Program-made: the position numbers and the translations under genes | The notes under the pieces: model-generated | What the model saw: only the letters and a program-made list of their open reading frames with translations | Told to the model about the DNA's origin: nothing | The model's database searches: none | In this document: one piece after another, positions 12,387 through 24,300 of the stretch | Layout: the number at the start of each line of letters is the position of its first letter | Numbering within the stretch: position 1 is the stretch's first letter | NCBI GenBank assembly: GCA_008360955.1 | Contig: LUCM01004803.1 | Span: forward strand, 62,001-126,000 | Source: Fasciolopsis buskii | Lineage: Eukaryota > Platyhelminthes > Trematoda > Plagiorchiida > Fasciolidae | Length of the DNA: 64,000 nucleotides | Reading direction: 5' to 3'

Positions 12387-15300
12387 CTGTGCGGGAGTTG
12401 CAATAAATTTGAGAAACACCTCTCGTTCTCTCCCTTTCGTCATACGTAATGATTAAGCTTCATTCCGTTGCTAACTACCGCAAAGTGTAAGTGAAAGCAC
12501 AGGCGACTGTCAGTCATGCAGAAGTACTCTGAACTTCTAAGATAGAAAGTAGTCTCAGTGTTTCAATGCCCCAAATATCAGGCAGTCTAAAATACAGTGG
12601 CTTATAAAGATATTACTTCTCGGTAAGGTCATGTGATTAGTATATCATAAGATGAAAACCCTTTTCATCGCGAATGCTCTAACTACTGATTCTGTATTAT
12701 TAAACAAAGCTATCTGTAGAACTTTCTTATGTCACATAACCTAAGAGAAATAAGAATATAGGGTAAGCGTGCTGCTCTGTCCTGGAGACACTGAAATGGC
12801 GCGAAAGCTAATCATATGATTGAATCCGACCTAAGGTGTGGCACAACAACTGTTTGAGAACCAATGTCTACAGTGATGGCGCGTTATTCCTCGGTAGGCA
12901 CTATCATTTTTTCACCCAACCATCAGAGACGAAGATAACCAGTCGGTCTAAGTACAGCAACAATGGTCGTTGGAAAGCATAATGGTGCTCAAACAAAAGT
13001 CAAGTAGTCGTGACCTGGTCAGGGCATCCGCAACTGTCGCGAGATCCAGCTAGCTTCTCCGACGCCTTCTTTCCAAACACTCAACATAAATTGCTGTTTC
13101 ATTAGATCATCTTTTAAAAATGCTGGAACGAAGAGATAGAAAACCTCCCGTTTTTTTAATATCCTAGGGAATGAACTACCTTGCTGATTACCACCTAAGG
13201 ATGTGAACATGAGGAAACCAATTAAGAAACAGACGCCGGATCAGCTAATGGGAAGAGCTTATCCTGCAGTCAGACTGAACTGTAGCTCCAAATTAGCAAA
13301 ATGTTCTTCTGCTGATTGTGGATGGGCAAACTGTCCCATTCACAGACCGTTTCGTCGACTCTCAAAGCTTCCGCATCGGCTGCTGGACTGAGGCTGCAAA
13401 ATGCCCTAAATTTAGCATCCGAAAAGTGCATCCTTCTAAACCTACCTGTCAATCTTGATGGATTGGTGCAGAGCTTTTGCTGAAAATCACGGTATCATAG
13501 GAGATCGATTAAGGCCGAAACCCGGTGGTGATCCGTGCTGACTGGTTTTATCAGATGGGGTAACTCTCATCTTCCAACCTGCATGATTCAAAAGACTGAT
13601 GAATGAGTTGGTTAAAGGAGCTTCTAAATGCATTAACTGCTGGAGACGCCCAGGGACAAATAAATGAAGACTAATATCTTATTAAATTAGAAGGAAATGG
13701 CTGAAAATGACCAGTAGTTTTGAAAATATGCCAATTCTTGGTTAATTGTGACTTAGTAAGTCTTGGAGCGCCCCTGACGTAAAGAGGGGACATTGGCGCC
13801 TGAAGTTTGTTCTAACGAGAAATGAGTGATGGTCAGATAGCAAGAAGGCAATTATTCCCATTAACTGAAAGAGGGAGGCCCATCCCAAAATCGTCCAAAT
13901 GAGCTTTGCTATAGAGCAATGAGTTTATACCTCCCAAAAAACCATGACATTAGTATCAGTTGGTTTACGCAGAAGGTAGTTTAGCCTTGTTAGGATGCAC
14001 TGGTGACGGTACAAGGATTGCAGTCGGTGAACACGTACACAGAAGGAACAGAGTGGGTTCATCTGCATCCGCATTGCTTAAATTACTGGGAGCTACGAGA
14101 ATTTTTACCCATAAACGATCGCTGACTGGAATCTAAGCCCGAAGGCATGGTTTCAGCTCACACGATGAAGCCTTCCAGTCGTCAGTAGGACCAAGTGCAG
14201 TAATATTGGGACCCCAAAAGCAAGCAAATAAATCCACATGGGAGGTCTGATAATGGGATTCATTAGAACTCCCCAGCTAAAGTCTTGAATCTGAATTGCT
14301 TATGCACAACACCCTCCGTTGCTTATATCCCCTGTGCATGAGTTCTACTTACGGGCTTCCTACATGCATCAGAGTGCCCACATCACCTGATTGTTTCGGA
14401 TGAGTAAATAGTGAGGCGGAAACGATCAACCGGCAAAAATGAAATCAGTGAGACATGAAGGTTAGTCGGTCTTGGATACCAGGGAGGAAAGACAAGACGC
14501 CACTGTAGCTGCTGCATGCCGTTGAGTTTCTCAATGTATGCTAAGTCATGATGGAAAAAGAAGTGATACAATCACGTGGATAGAAATTGACTATTTGCAC
14601 GATATTTTACTTGCCTTTGCGGAGCGCACGAACTAATCACTGTGAGGCTGGTCATGACAACGTTTGCACAAGTTGTATAGTGTTGTTGCACATGAACACT
14701 TGGTTCGGCCTAGGCTAGTAAAGGATGACGAGTAGATATAGTCTTATTCGATTGGTCAGCCATCCTCGTCACTTTGCGCTGCCACTCAGGGACACCTCTG
14801 GCTCCTTGTTTATATTTAGGACGCTTGCCGTCCTTGAGATTGCCATTGTTTGTCTCTATCTTTTTAATCGGCCAGCTTGATCAGTTCTTATCTGCAACTG
14901 ACGACCAGTCTGGTAGCCAATGGGGTGTCAATAAACCGAAATTTGCAAATCCGCGTAACTGGTCAAGGTCATGTTTTCCCAGCAGCGGACTACCAATATA
15001 CAAGCTGCATGCATCATGAAATTTTAATACAGCATTGAATAATCGCAATCAATGATTTTCTAACCCCTAATAATGATAGGAGTGTTAATGAAAATGTTTA
15101 TGGCAAAGCGATTAGACAGCTGTAGTCAAATTTAGGGTTTACAGTTTCATTCACTAAATAAGGCCTAATGCCCCCAATGAATTCAGCAAATTTCAAATAG
15201 GTTTTATTTTAAACTTCGATAAGCATGCGCAGTAGTGAAATTGTTCGTTCCGAGGCATCAAGTGCCGTTTTTTCGTTCATCAGACAGCAATTTTATTCTA

Positions 15301-16967
15301 ACGATTGGGATGGTAGGGGAGAGTGAGATTGATTGATGACATATCACACAGTTCTTGCAAAACAATCACAATACAATTAGTCTGCCTGGATCAACATTTA
15401 GAACCACACAGAATTCCATTGCAATGGAGGTATGAAACGCAAGCATACTGAATCTCGCATGAAATTTTGGCGAATAGGGGTTTGTTTAATGTTATTTATA
15501 ACGAGTTCGTGACGAAAGCGGATTAAGGATGATTTTCTTGCCATGCACAGTTAATGCCTTCGATAGACAACTCTTTAGGGATATGCATAAATGTAATGGA
15601 ATGGGCGTGTTCCATACCCACTGGAGCTCGAAACACTAGGCATCGGCAACCGTAATCCCAATGTTAATAGAGACACAGTATCACTCGAAGTCTCAGTAGG
15701 TCATATGCGGTCCACAATTCACCATCCATGTCGTGAAAACCAAGCATAATCGCAAACTGCATATATGGACCTCCTTGGTTTCAATTCGCTTGCCAGTATT
15801 CACTCTTTCATTCTTTTAACTTTTAGTTTCCTTAGTTCCCTTGCGAAGATATCACATTGCTTTTGCTGAAAAACGAAACAGTTAAGCGATTATGAGGAAA
15901 AACCTGTTAGTAACTTATGCGACAATCAGGCATACATTTCAGGGTTGGGAAAGTTAACTTCAGCGATCGATTTCAATACAGTCTATCCTACTGTTGTCCT
16001 AAACAATACCATTTTAGCACTCCCCATCCCGGTTTAGCAGCAGCTGGTTACTTTTCTTTTCCACATAACATCCTATCCGCTTTTTTTGATGTCGGTTTAC
16101 GTGCCACTGCACAGAAATACTTGTAAAAATACATGTGAAGAAGTGAACCCTACAGGTTATCCTTACGACTTCACCACTTAAAGAATATTTTTTTCGGAGA
16201 CTATCCAGGGTGCTAGCAAATGGTCACAGCAGTAGTGCACTTTAGCTTATCAGACCGCGATTCAGTAGCCTGTCAAATACGATTCTGTACATAGAAGATA
16301 TTACAATTGTGAAGGGATTCAAGCCACCTTAAAAGTCATTCCAGACCTCTTATCATAACTAACACTATTTTTACTGACTATCCCACAATAAATCGCATGT
16401 AAACTCTGGTCATATTTTATCTCCATTTATCCTCCCAGAATAGCATTTCTGGCTTCTGATGTCCAAATTGTTGCAGTAATAAAGAAAATATCTCAACTTC
16501 TACCAGTTCGATGTTACTAACGTCTTACTTCTCGCTTATCTTTCTTAGAGTGACTAACATGAAAACAGGTGGAACCAAATTCATGTACGGATTGCACGAT
16601 CAGATTGAGCTAGTTGCGACGAAATTCAAGTATAACAAGGGCCAGGTTATATCAGATTATCCAATGGTAAAATGATAGTGCGGTCAATAATCTACAAGCG
16701 ACCTCCTCTTAGGCCTTCGATTTGCTCTTTGGTTTCCTTGGGGAAACAGGGTGAGAGGACAAATACAGGCTGTCTCTACAAGTTGCACGATGTGTTTTGA
16801 GCATTATGAAGTATACGCATACGCACGCACGTGCAACAAATGTCTGAAGTGTGGACTGAGCTCTGATATCTGTTGAGGTAGGGAATCAGTAGTGGATTGG
16901 TATGCCATAAATGCTATCAGAACGACTTAGATGAATGCACACGCACACATTCATACTAAGTCCGATT
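12387..16967. other. No supported gene; possible decayed coding sequence at 13200-14600
   Basis: GC-richer blocks at 13020-13450 and 13750-14570 give protein-like phrases with stops in several frames, mostly on the minus strand. Old retroelement sequence is the likeliest reading, but I find no diagnostic RT, endonuclease or integrase motif. The remainder looks unique and non-coding. Confidence 0.4.
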
Positions 16968-17577
16968 AGGCCGATTTATGGACCCCGGTATCAGCCCACC
17001 TCAGAGAAATCCTCACTGCGAAGATGGTAGAGGGTGAGACAGACAGAACCAGTGAGATTATCGGCGGCCGTTTGACGCTGCACCATAGATGCTTTTCATG
17101 CTCATGTTGTGTTCCTGCTTTCCTGATGGTTGATGCGATGCTCCTAGATGGCTCTGTTCCTGTATGTATGTGCTCTTTCTATCCCGCTTGGCCACGCATT
17201 CAGTCTCATTTGCTCTCTGTCCGTTGCCCGAGTAACTCATGCGACTTGGGGTGTCTGCTCGTCATCCACTCCAAACAAGGGTGGCGCGAGGAATGGGTAG
17301 CTGTTAGGTTGGAAAATGCGCAAAATAAATGTCACCGTCATCCCCGAAATTGGGCAATATTCCTGGGATCTTTAACGTCTGTGTTATTGTATACTTGTTC
17401 GTATGAACGCTAGTGTAGATGCTGTATGTGGGCACGACCCCTGCAAGCCTCCGGGAGTCACAGCAATAAGCCGGGGGAGCAGATCAAATGCTTACATCTC
17501 GGGAAAACGAACTGTAAGCACAAAATTACTGGTCGACTCCAGCAGCTGAACTTCCCGTATTTCTTATTCGGTGCAGT
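16968..17577 (+). pseudogene. Nearly open coding-like block with one internal stop; half-LIM-like cysteine pattern
   Basis: One frame is open from just after a TAG near 16965 to the donor-like gca|gtaagt at about 17577. It is broken only by a single TAG at 17411-17413. Two possible acceptors lie inside it (cccacctcag near 17003 and gggagtcacag near 17462). Around residues 30-60 of the frame the pattern H-x2-C-x2-C-x2-C-x18-C (HHRCFSCSCC, then DGSVPVC) resembles the second half of a LIM finger. The last spacing is wrong (CMC), and no C-x2-C pair lies upstream in the block. The stretch is GC-rich. It may be a decayed gene, two exons either side of a short intron, or chance. The LIM resemblance is only suggestive. 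Confidence 0.3.
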
Positions 17578-19035
17578 AAGTTATTGACCTTGTTGCTATC
17601 TGAATATATTCTTATACGTGTTTATCGGTTTCATAGAACAGATTCACAATCATGCAAAGGATCTTTGTGAGTTCGTACAAGTGGAACAATATTAACAGAG
17701 TTCAAAGGGTGTAAGCTTAGACAACAAGATGATAGCACTTGAAAATGAACAAATTAGAATTGCCATAAAAGTTGCCTGTAGAACCGGTAATCAGTTAATT
17801 TTTGGAAAAAAACAGGCAATGGTTTCCATTTCCACAAGGAATTTTAGTCATTTCGCAAGCAGATCCAATGTGCAATATCAGCCCCTAAATTCCTTCAGAA
17901 AATAGTGAAATCGATCGACTAGTGTTTCATATTTCATGAGGGTTACTCACATTCACATAGCTACCTGGTCCTAACTGGGAACCGGATAGGGTTATTTAAT
18001 ACAGATTAACAGGTTAATAAAGGCCCAACTACCCGCAACATTTTTCTGTCAATTATTTTATTACTGGTGGATTTCTGTACTGATGCTGATCTACAAGTGT
18101 TTATACATCTGCACAGCAAATGTCTCGTTCATTGTGCCGAACCTTTAGTATTATCTTCTATTATGCCTCACCCAATAGAGACATTCGAATTCGGAATGGG
18201 GTAAAAATAGTCGTTTATTACATCGTAAATTTCCATCATGGACTCATTGTCGAAGTGGTTGTTTATCGTTAATAACGCATTCCTCTTGACTCGGGTTTTT
18301 TGAAGTATATTCGTCTTTCACAGAAATTGATGGTTTGGTTCTAGTGATGTGTTGCACTTCTGATTTGCCAGGCACCTGTGGACTACAGTCTAGGCAAACT
18401 ATCACTATCATAATTCACTAAGATTTTCTGGACGTTATTTTATCGGAACTCAATCTCTGTTCTGAATGGCGAGTCACGCTATTACTTGGTCTTGTTACTA
18501 CCAATACTATTGCAATCATCAGTAATATTTCATATTTAGTTACATACTTTTAGAACCGTTTAATAGGTAGTTGATAAAACAAGTCAAACCAAATGGGTAA
18601 TTCATTTTATAATACAATTCAGTACCATAGAATGCATCAATATTGAGGACTTCAGTGAGGGCGGACAGGCGGTGGGTTGATGGTTGATTCTTGTGAGAAT
18701 TGTGGCTCCCACGGGGTCGTGTAAAGAAACATTAACAGATGAATAAATTATACGTTTGCTATATTCCCCATGGTTTTGATTGCGAGCAAAGCCCGATACC
18801 CAGTATTCCGTACTGGTGATTTGTATACGTCTTTATCTTACTGACATTTTCTGCTCATCCTTAGTTATTTTTCTTTGTCAGGGTCTGAGACGAAAATTCT
18901 CAAAAAGATGTTTTAAACTCTAATCGAAAATATATGCCGCTCTATGATATATACACTAATTTAAGTTTTCATTAATTGTCTGAGTAAGTACTGATGTTTA
19001 GTGAAATCTCAATTCTGTTGGTCAGCGTCGATTAA
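17578..19035. other. No supported gene
   Basis: AT-rich sequence with no long frame, domain or repeat that I can recognise. Confidence 0.6.
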
Positions 19036-19058
19036 GATATATATATATATATATATAT
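19036..19058. repeat. (TA)n microsatellite
   Basis: About 11 TA units lie directly at the left edge of the hammerhead-bearing tandem repeat. Short TA runs also mark the junction between units (19354-19364) and the right edge (19572-19582), so this may be the insertion target or part of the element ends. Confidence 0.85.
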
Positions 19059-19365
19059 GCAGGAAGTAGTATCTGGATGCGTAAACAAAATTAGCCCGGG
19101 AGCACACGACCGGTTTCGCGGTTATTGTCGCTCGTCAGGTATGCGTACCCGATGCTCTCTTGTCTAAACATCCACATACTTGTACACTCCGAATTGATTG
19201 ATATTTCTCACCAGAATCGAATCTGTAGCAACAGGAGTGTGCATGGAAGCTCTTCGTCGAAGAGTCCACAGAAGAATCACAACTGTGATTCGTTGATAAT
19301 TCTTTGTCAGTTGGGCTGAGCCAACCTTAGGAACGAGGGCAGAATGCCCCAGGATATATATATAA
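19059..19365 (-). mobile_element. Retrozyme-like 307-bp repeat unit, complete copy with hammerhead ribozyme
   Basis: The unit begins directly after a (TA)n tract and is followed immediately by a second copy, so the period is 307 bp (gcaggaagtagt at 19059 and again at 19366). It carries a hammerhead ribozyme on the minus strand, plus several inverted repeats that would fold in RNA. It has no open reading frame of note. Small tandem non-coding repeats with a type I hammerhead are known in animals as retrozymes, and related ribozymes occur in the terminal repeats of Penelope-like elements. No reverse transcriptase is visible next to it, so it would be non-autonomous. Confidence 0.7.
19097..19151 (-). 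ncRNA. Type I hammerhead ribozyme, copy 1
   Basis: Read 5' to 3' on the minus strand: the stem I strand GCAUAC (19144-19139), core CUGACGA (19138-19132), stem II GCG/CGC with an 8-nt loop (19131-19118), core GAA plus A15.1 (19117-19114), a stem III of ACC/GGU with essentially no loop (19114-19109), and cleavage triplet GUC (19110-19108). Then comes GUGUGC (19107-19102), which pairs with GCAUAC over six positions including one G-U. A further CGGG/CCCG helix extends stem I beyond a UAC/U internal loop. All invariant core bases of the hammerhead family are present. Cleavage is expected between 19108 and 19107. The near-absent loop of stem III fits the minimal type I forms that act best as dimers. 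Confidence 0.8.
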
Positions 19366-19572
19366 GCAGGAAGTAGTATCTGGATGCGTAAACAAAATTA
19401 GCCCGGGAGCACACGACCGGTTTCGCGGTTATTGTCGCTCGTCAGGTATGCGTACCCGATGCTCTCTTGTCTAAACATCCACATACTTGTACACTCCGAA
19501 TTGATTGATATTTCTCACCAGAATCGAATCTGTAGCAACAGGAGTGTGCATGGAAGCTCTTCGTCGAAGAGT
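19366..19572 (-). mobile_element. Retrozyme-like repeat unit, second copy, truncated
   Basis: The first 207 bp of the unit are repeated without any difference that I can see, including the whole ribozyme. The copy then breaks off within a CTCTTCG/CGAAGAG hairpin into a short (TA)n run at 19573-19582. Complete identity between copies suggests a recent duplication, or insertion as a dimer from a rolling or concatemeric RNA. Confidence 0.7.
19404..19458 (-). ncRNA. Type I hammerhead ribozyme, copy 2
   Basis: This is the same sequence as copy 1, shifted by 307 bp. The core CUGACGA, GAAA and GUC and all paired strands are intact. Cleavage is expected between 19415 and 19414. A transcript running through both units would be cut twice and release a 307-nt monomer. 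Confidence 0.8.
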
Positions 19573-20014
19573 ATATATATATTGATGAGTGAAAATATCT
19601 GCAGCTCAGGTTGCGCATTTTAGAGTTGAGAAGGCGTACACTGAGTTAATACGTTTATCGTGACGTTTCAGTTCAAACTCGTTGTCACGTTTGACAACTC
19701 TTCGAAGTAACCAATATGATAAAGCGACATATGTTGCTGTCAAAGTATATGGTTCACCTGACCATAAGATAACCGTTAATCTGAGAATAAACAACTGGAT
19801 GTCTAAGAATAATATGACCGTACTGTAAAAATGTCATCAAAAACATCTACGAAGCACAATCAGATCATTCACTTGATCTAAACATGCATTCAAGCTTCAA
19901 ACGGAAGACAACCGCACAACCATTTCAGTTAGTATCTAATAAAGTGCAGTGCGCATTTAATATTTTCGAAATTTTTTGAGAATGATAGAATCCCGATCGT
20001 GGGTTTCGTAAAAG

Positions 20015-21349
20015 GTGCGACATTTGATAAAAATCTGTCGGCTCCATGGGCCCCAGGTAAAGTTCATCAGTGTTATTATTATATTATTATGTAAAATGCA
20101 GCTTGTAAAGCTTTCTTGTTACGCCTGGATATCACCTGAATCTGCAGTAATTAATGAGCGTACCAATGTGGCGACCAATGATTTAGTTATTCACTTCCCA
20201 TCCGTGACTGTCAGGGGTGACCGTAATGTGAGAATATCACTGTCCAAATTGTCACAGGATCCCAATGAAACCTGTACATTTGTTTTCGGATGGTTGGCAG
20301 AAGTCAATCAATCGACAAATAAGTTTACCTGTGAGAATGTTCCAAAAGATATCACTTTTAGTCCATCGGTTTCTTTTCTGAGGATGTTCAACATTTATCC
20401 AGAAAGCGCGATCACTAGTGATTTCTGTGGTATCCGACGGTGGTATTCAAATCACCCTCTCCTCTATGTTTTGTGGCACTTATCGGACTCACAGAAACAC
20501 GGACAAGCATTCTCATCGAATTATTAGGGATGCTTTGGCGGACCCCAGATTCCGCATACGGCTTATACGGCTTCCGAAAAATCTCCAGATAACCTTTGGT
20601 AGTCTACCTGCGTTCGAAAGCTTATTTCGAAATTCATCTAGATTAGTCATGTTTTTGCTGTCAGTTTTCCGGGAGCAAAAGTTCATTTGTGATCGAATTG
20701 GATGACGAATTCTTTGATCCAGCAAACAGAGATCAAGCCATTTGCATTTGATCCGGTTGTTAGTCTGTTCAGTGACACAAAAGACAGGCCGCGTACCACG
20801 TGGTTTGCACAGATAACCGAAGTGTTTTCTGCATTTAGTACTCGCTTGACCATAGCTGTCCAAGTGGCAACTTACACTTCCTGGACAAGTTTTTCAGGAT
20901 TATTCGATTTCCATCATTCTTGGTTGCAAACTGCCCGTGATCAACTTAAAAACGTCCTTCGTCACGAACACAGAGTATCGCTATGCTTTACAGACTACTT
21001 TCTGAAATTGGGGGATGAATCGAGTGTCATGGGTATTCGAAATATCGCTTACGCTTTCCAGAAACGTATTTCGCGGCTGAGTCGGAATCCAGTCAGTAAC
21101 CTTATATTTGTTCTCAAAGATACCTTATTCCGGAGATATCGCAATAGCTCCATTGTGAGACCATCAGCACAGATTACCGGTTCAGCCCAGAACTACAGAG
21201 TCGAGTACCGAATACAAAAAATGCCAGCGCGGTTTCATTTTTTATGTGTTGCGAAGCAGGCTGGCAAAAGTCGGGATAGGGAAAATGTATCGGAATTGTT
21301 ACCTAACTTCCCGAGGTACATTAAACATAAAGTCTCAGTCTTCAGATGA
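20015..21349 (+). pseudogene. Long coding-like block with frame changes, unidentified
   Basis: A frame runs 20015-20527, another 20418-20705, and the first frame resumes 20702-21349. The short phrase FVIELDDEFFDPANRDQAIC is readable in the third frame across 20689-20751. The longest segment (215 codons) has ordered, aromatic-rich sequence such as WFAQITEVFSAFSTRL and HRVSLCFTDYFLKLGD. This looks like a real protein rather than random translation. I cannot name a family. The changes of frame fit either a pseudogene with small indels or several exons with very short introns. I could not find convincing GT-AG pairs at the switches. The overlapping minus-strand frame at 20513-20863 is treated as a shadow. 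Confidence 0.35.
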
Positions 21350-24300
21350 CCAACAAAACAAACTGACTGACGGCTGCAGGCTTAAATCGAGCTTCCGTAG
21401 TAATATTAAGTATTTTGTTGACAATTTCAGTGTTGTAATTTTACAGAGTTACATCTATAGGAAATCTTGTTATTTTTGAAACATGATTGAAACTGCTCCA
21501 GCTAAATATGGAGGCATTTACATTTTAATTGTTTCGGTATTTCATTACTATTGCTGTTGCTACTACTACGACTGTTGTTAATGATGTCACTGTTCTTACT
21601 ACTAAATCGGACAAAATAAACAGATTGTTCACTTATAGATGCATTTCTTATTGTCCATTGAGACTCCGGAAATCCCGTACGATCTCCCGGAATTGGACTG
21701 TCCCACTGGTGTCCATAAAGTATCAAGTGGTTATTCATTTTTCTAGCTTCCATAGTGTTGGACATGTAAGGACATTCCGGTAAACGCAAATATTCATGGT
21801 TTTTTGTCAAATGAAGAATTCTGGCAAATTGTTAAACAACAAAGGATCTCAACAGATGTCATCGAAAAGCCACCCTTTCTAATCCAGAACAGAAATCCCG
21901 AATAGAGTTTCCCAAGAAAATCATTATAAAATCCATGGACGTTTTGTCCAAATCCCATCAGCTTATTGCCGTGTACTTGCATTAGACACGGTTGGTGAAC
22001 ATCTTTTGTAAGTGTTTCTGGGCGATCACTGGAAGCAGAATGTTGCCTTACAGTAATTAATCATGATATTCGTTGTTAAGTCCGTGTGGACAGTTACATC
22101 CTCGGTTTTGTTTCACAGACATTAGCTTAGAAATATTCACCTGTTCGTCTGTTAGCCAAATAATTACTTCCACACTTGTCCAGGATTATCTGTTTCCATT
22201 CCACTGATGTTACTTTTTTGCTTCACTTGCGTCAAGTGGTGATTATCAAACTACGGCGACAGAGTCGTGGGGAGATAGTGAATGAAAAGACTGGTCGGCA
22301 TGATCGTTCGAGCGGATGTCTACAGGCTAACAACTTAGATCGGTTAAATGAGGCAGACAGGCGTCATCTCATTCTGTCCAAGTGTATGGTCCACCACAGA
22401 GAGATCCTGGCATTAGGATAAAATGATTGGACGGAAAAAGACAGGGGAGATAATTGGCAAAAGAAATAAAACTTTGATTGGGAAACTTCTGTGATACTGT
22501 TTGACACACATTATCCTTGCCACTTGTGCAGAGGAACTCGGGTGACTTGTCCGCACATGCACTATTTGATTGGTTACCACATCCCTTCAGCTTGAACGAA
22601 ATCCACAAGTCTATCGAAATGGGATATAACTGCGTCCAAATCGTCGAGCCACTGTTTAAAACGAGTTAGGATACCATAGTAACACTAAAATTCACAATTC
22701 TGATTGGTCATTTAAGGCTCCCCTGGGGATGGTGGAGAGCATGTTCAGTTCTATCAGTCTGTCGGTTTCTAATATGTATTGGATAAACAAATTACTTGGT
22801 TGTGATAATTATCAATGGTCAAATAAGTAAGACTTTTACCTTTCGTCAGAACAGCAGAAAAGTCACCTGAATGCATTTCATAAGAATACAATAAGCGAAA
22901 CACTAGAATAATTGGGTCAATAATTGAGAGTAGTTTAAAGGTCATCAATTACTGGTTTCGCTACGTATAACTCACAATTACTTGCGAGTGGCACTTGTAA
23001 TTGGTTTTTCCGTTTGGCTGGCTACTCTTCCGACTCCAAAACACGCACTACCCACAAGAAATTGTGCTCTCCATCAAGCACTATCAAGCTGAAATAGGTT
23101 AGCGGGAACAGACACACCTTGTGCAGAAGACTTGACTTGATGAAAGGGGTACGACCGAATTTACCGCAGCATACACCCAGTCTCCCTTCTAGTCTGCTGA
23201 GCATTGCTGATTGTGTTGAGGACAACATCCGAACAAACAACCCAGTAATTCTGATCAGCCTGGACAATAGATGGCGGAAAGGTAGTAATACACGAGCCTT
23301 CCACATGAAAGTCCGTTGCACCGATTTAGTTCTCATAAGAGCGAAATTCGAGTCTGGTGCTTCCCAAGTGAATGTTTGACTGAATGATCGGAGATATTTG
23401 CGTGAAAACTGGAGTCCGAAGGACAATGAGCAAACTACATGAAAGTGTGTAGCTAACTAGCAAACGACGTGATCCATTTTGTACTGTCTATTAGATTTGC
23501 GAGTAGTAATTTCATTTGGACGAGGCAGGAGTTTACAGTGCGATGAGATGGTGGGCATTATACGGAATATAAAATCCACCTATATCTCTCATTCACATGC
23601 CGACGCAGCGAGTTGCACCGATAGAACAGTGACTACACAAAACTGAGAATTCTTATACAGCGGCGATCAAACAGGGCCAGCAGTTGGAAAATCTATCCAG
23701 CTTGATTCCATCAGGTGGAAAAGCCTTCGGGGCACCATAATTTGAAGGTAGTAGTATATGTCATGAACACGCTTTGTTCATTAGCTTCAGGGAATATGAC
23801 GAGTCGCAATTTTTGGTAAGCACATTCCAAACCTGATAAGTATACCGTATCTAATCTCACATTTTAAGTGGCCAGTCACAGTGATATGGGAATGGTTTCA
23901 AGATGCTTCCAATTCTGAATCACTTTTCATGTTTTCGCCAAAACGGCACATCAAGAGAACGAGATTTTTGAACTGGAAAGTAGCTAAAGTTTAGCTTAGT
24001 CGTAAATGCCACGTACATTCTGAAATTTTATTGATTTCTCCTGCTTGCTTGACTGGTGGCATCATCAGAGGCTAGAAATGAATAGTGAGAGTTGCAAATT
24101 GCTGACAGTGCGACGGGAAAGATCATCGAAGCATTACAGACAATTGTGTGGTAGGCGAATTCTCTACTTCGTGGCTACTATCTGCAGTTCGATTTTACAG
24201 AGGGTATTTAATACGCGCTGCTTGCGCCACTTTTGGAGATTATCAGTGATATACCTTTTGAAAACAAACTATCTGGGCAAATTGGCGAGCGAAATTTCTT

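Noticed and set aside
17024..17413. 129-codon ATG frame as a complete gene
   Set aside because: The open frame extends well upstream of the ATG and resumes after the stop, so it is better treated as part of a larger interrupted block.
23022..23426. 134-codon minus-strand frame and overlapping plus-strand frame with KGVRPN
   Set aside because: The plus phrase resembles the LINE motif KGVRQG, but the following residues do not match, and the minus frame has no motif.
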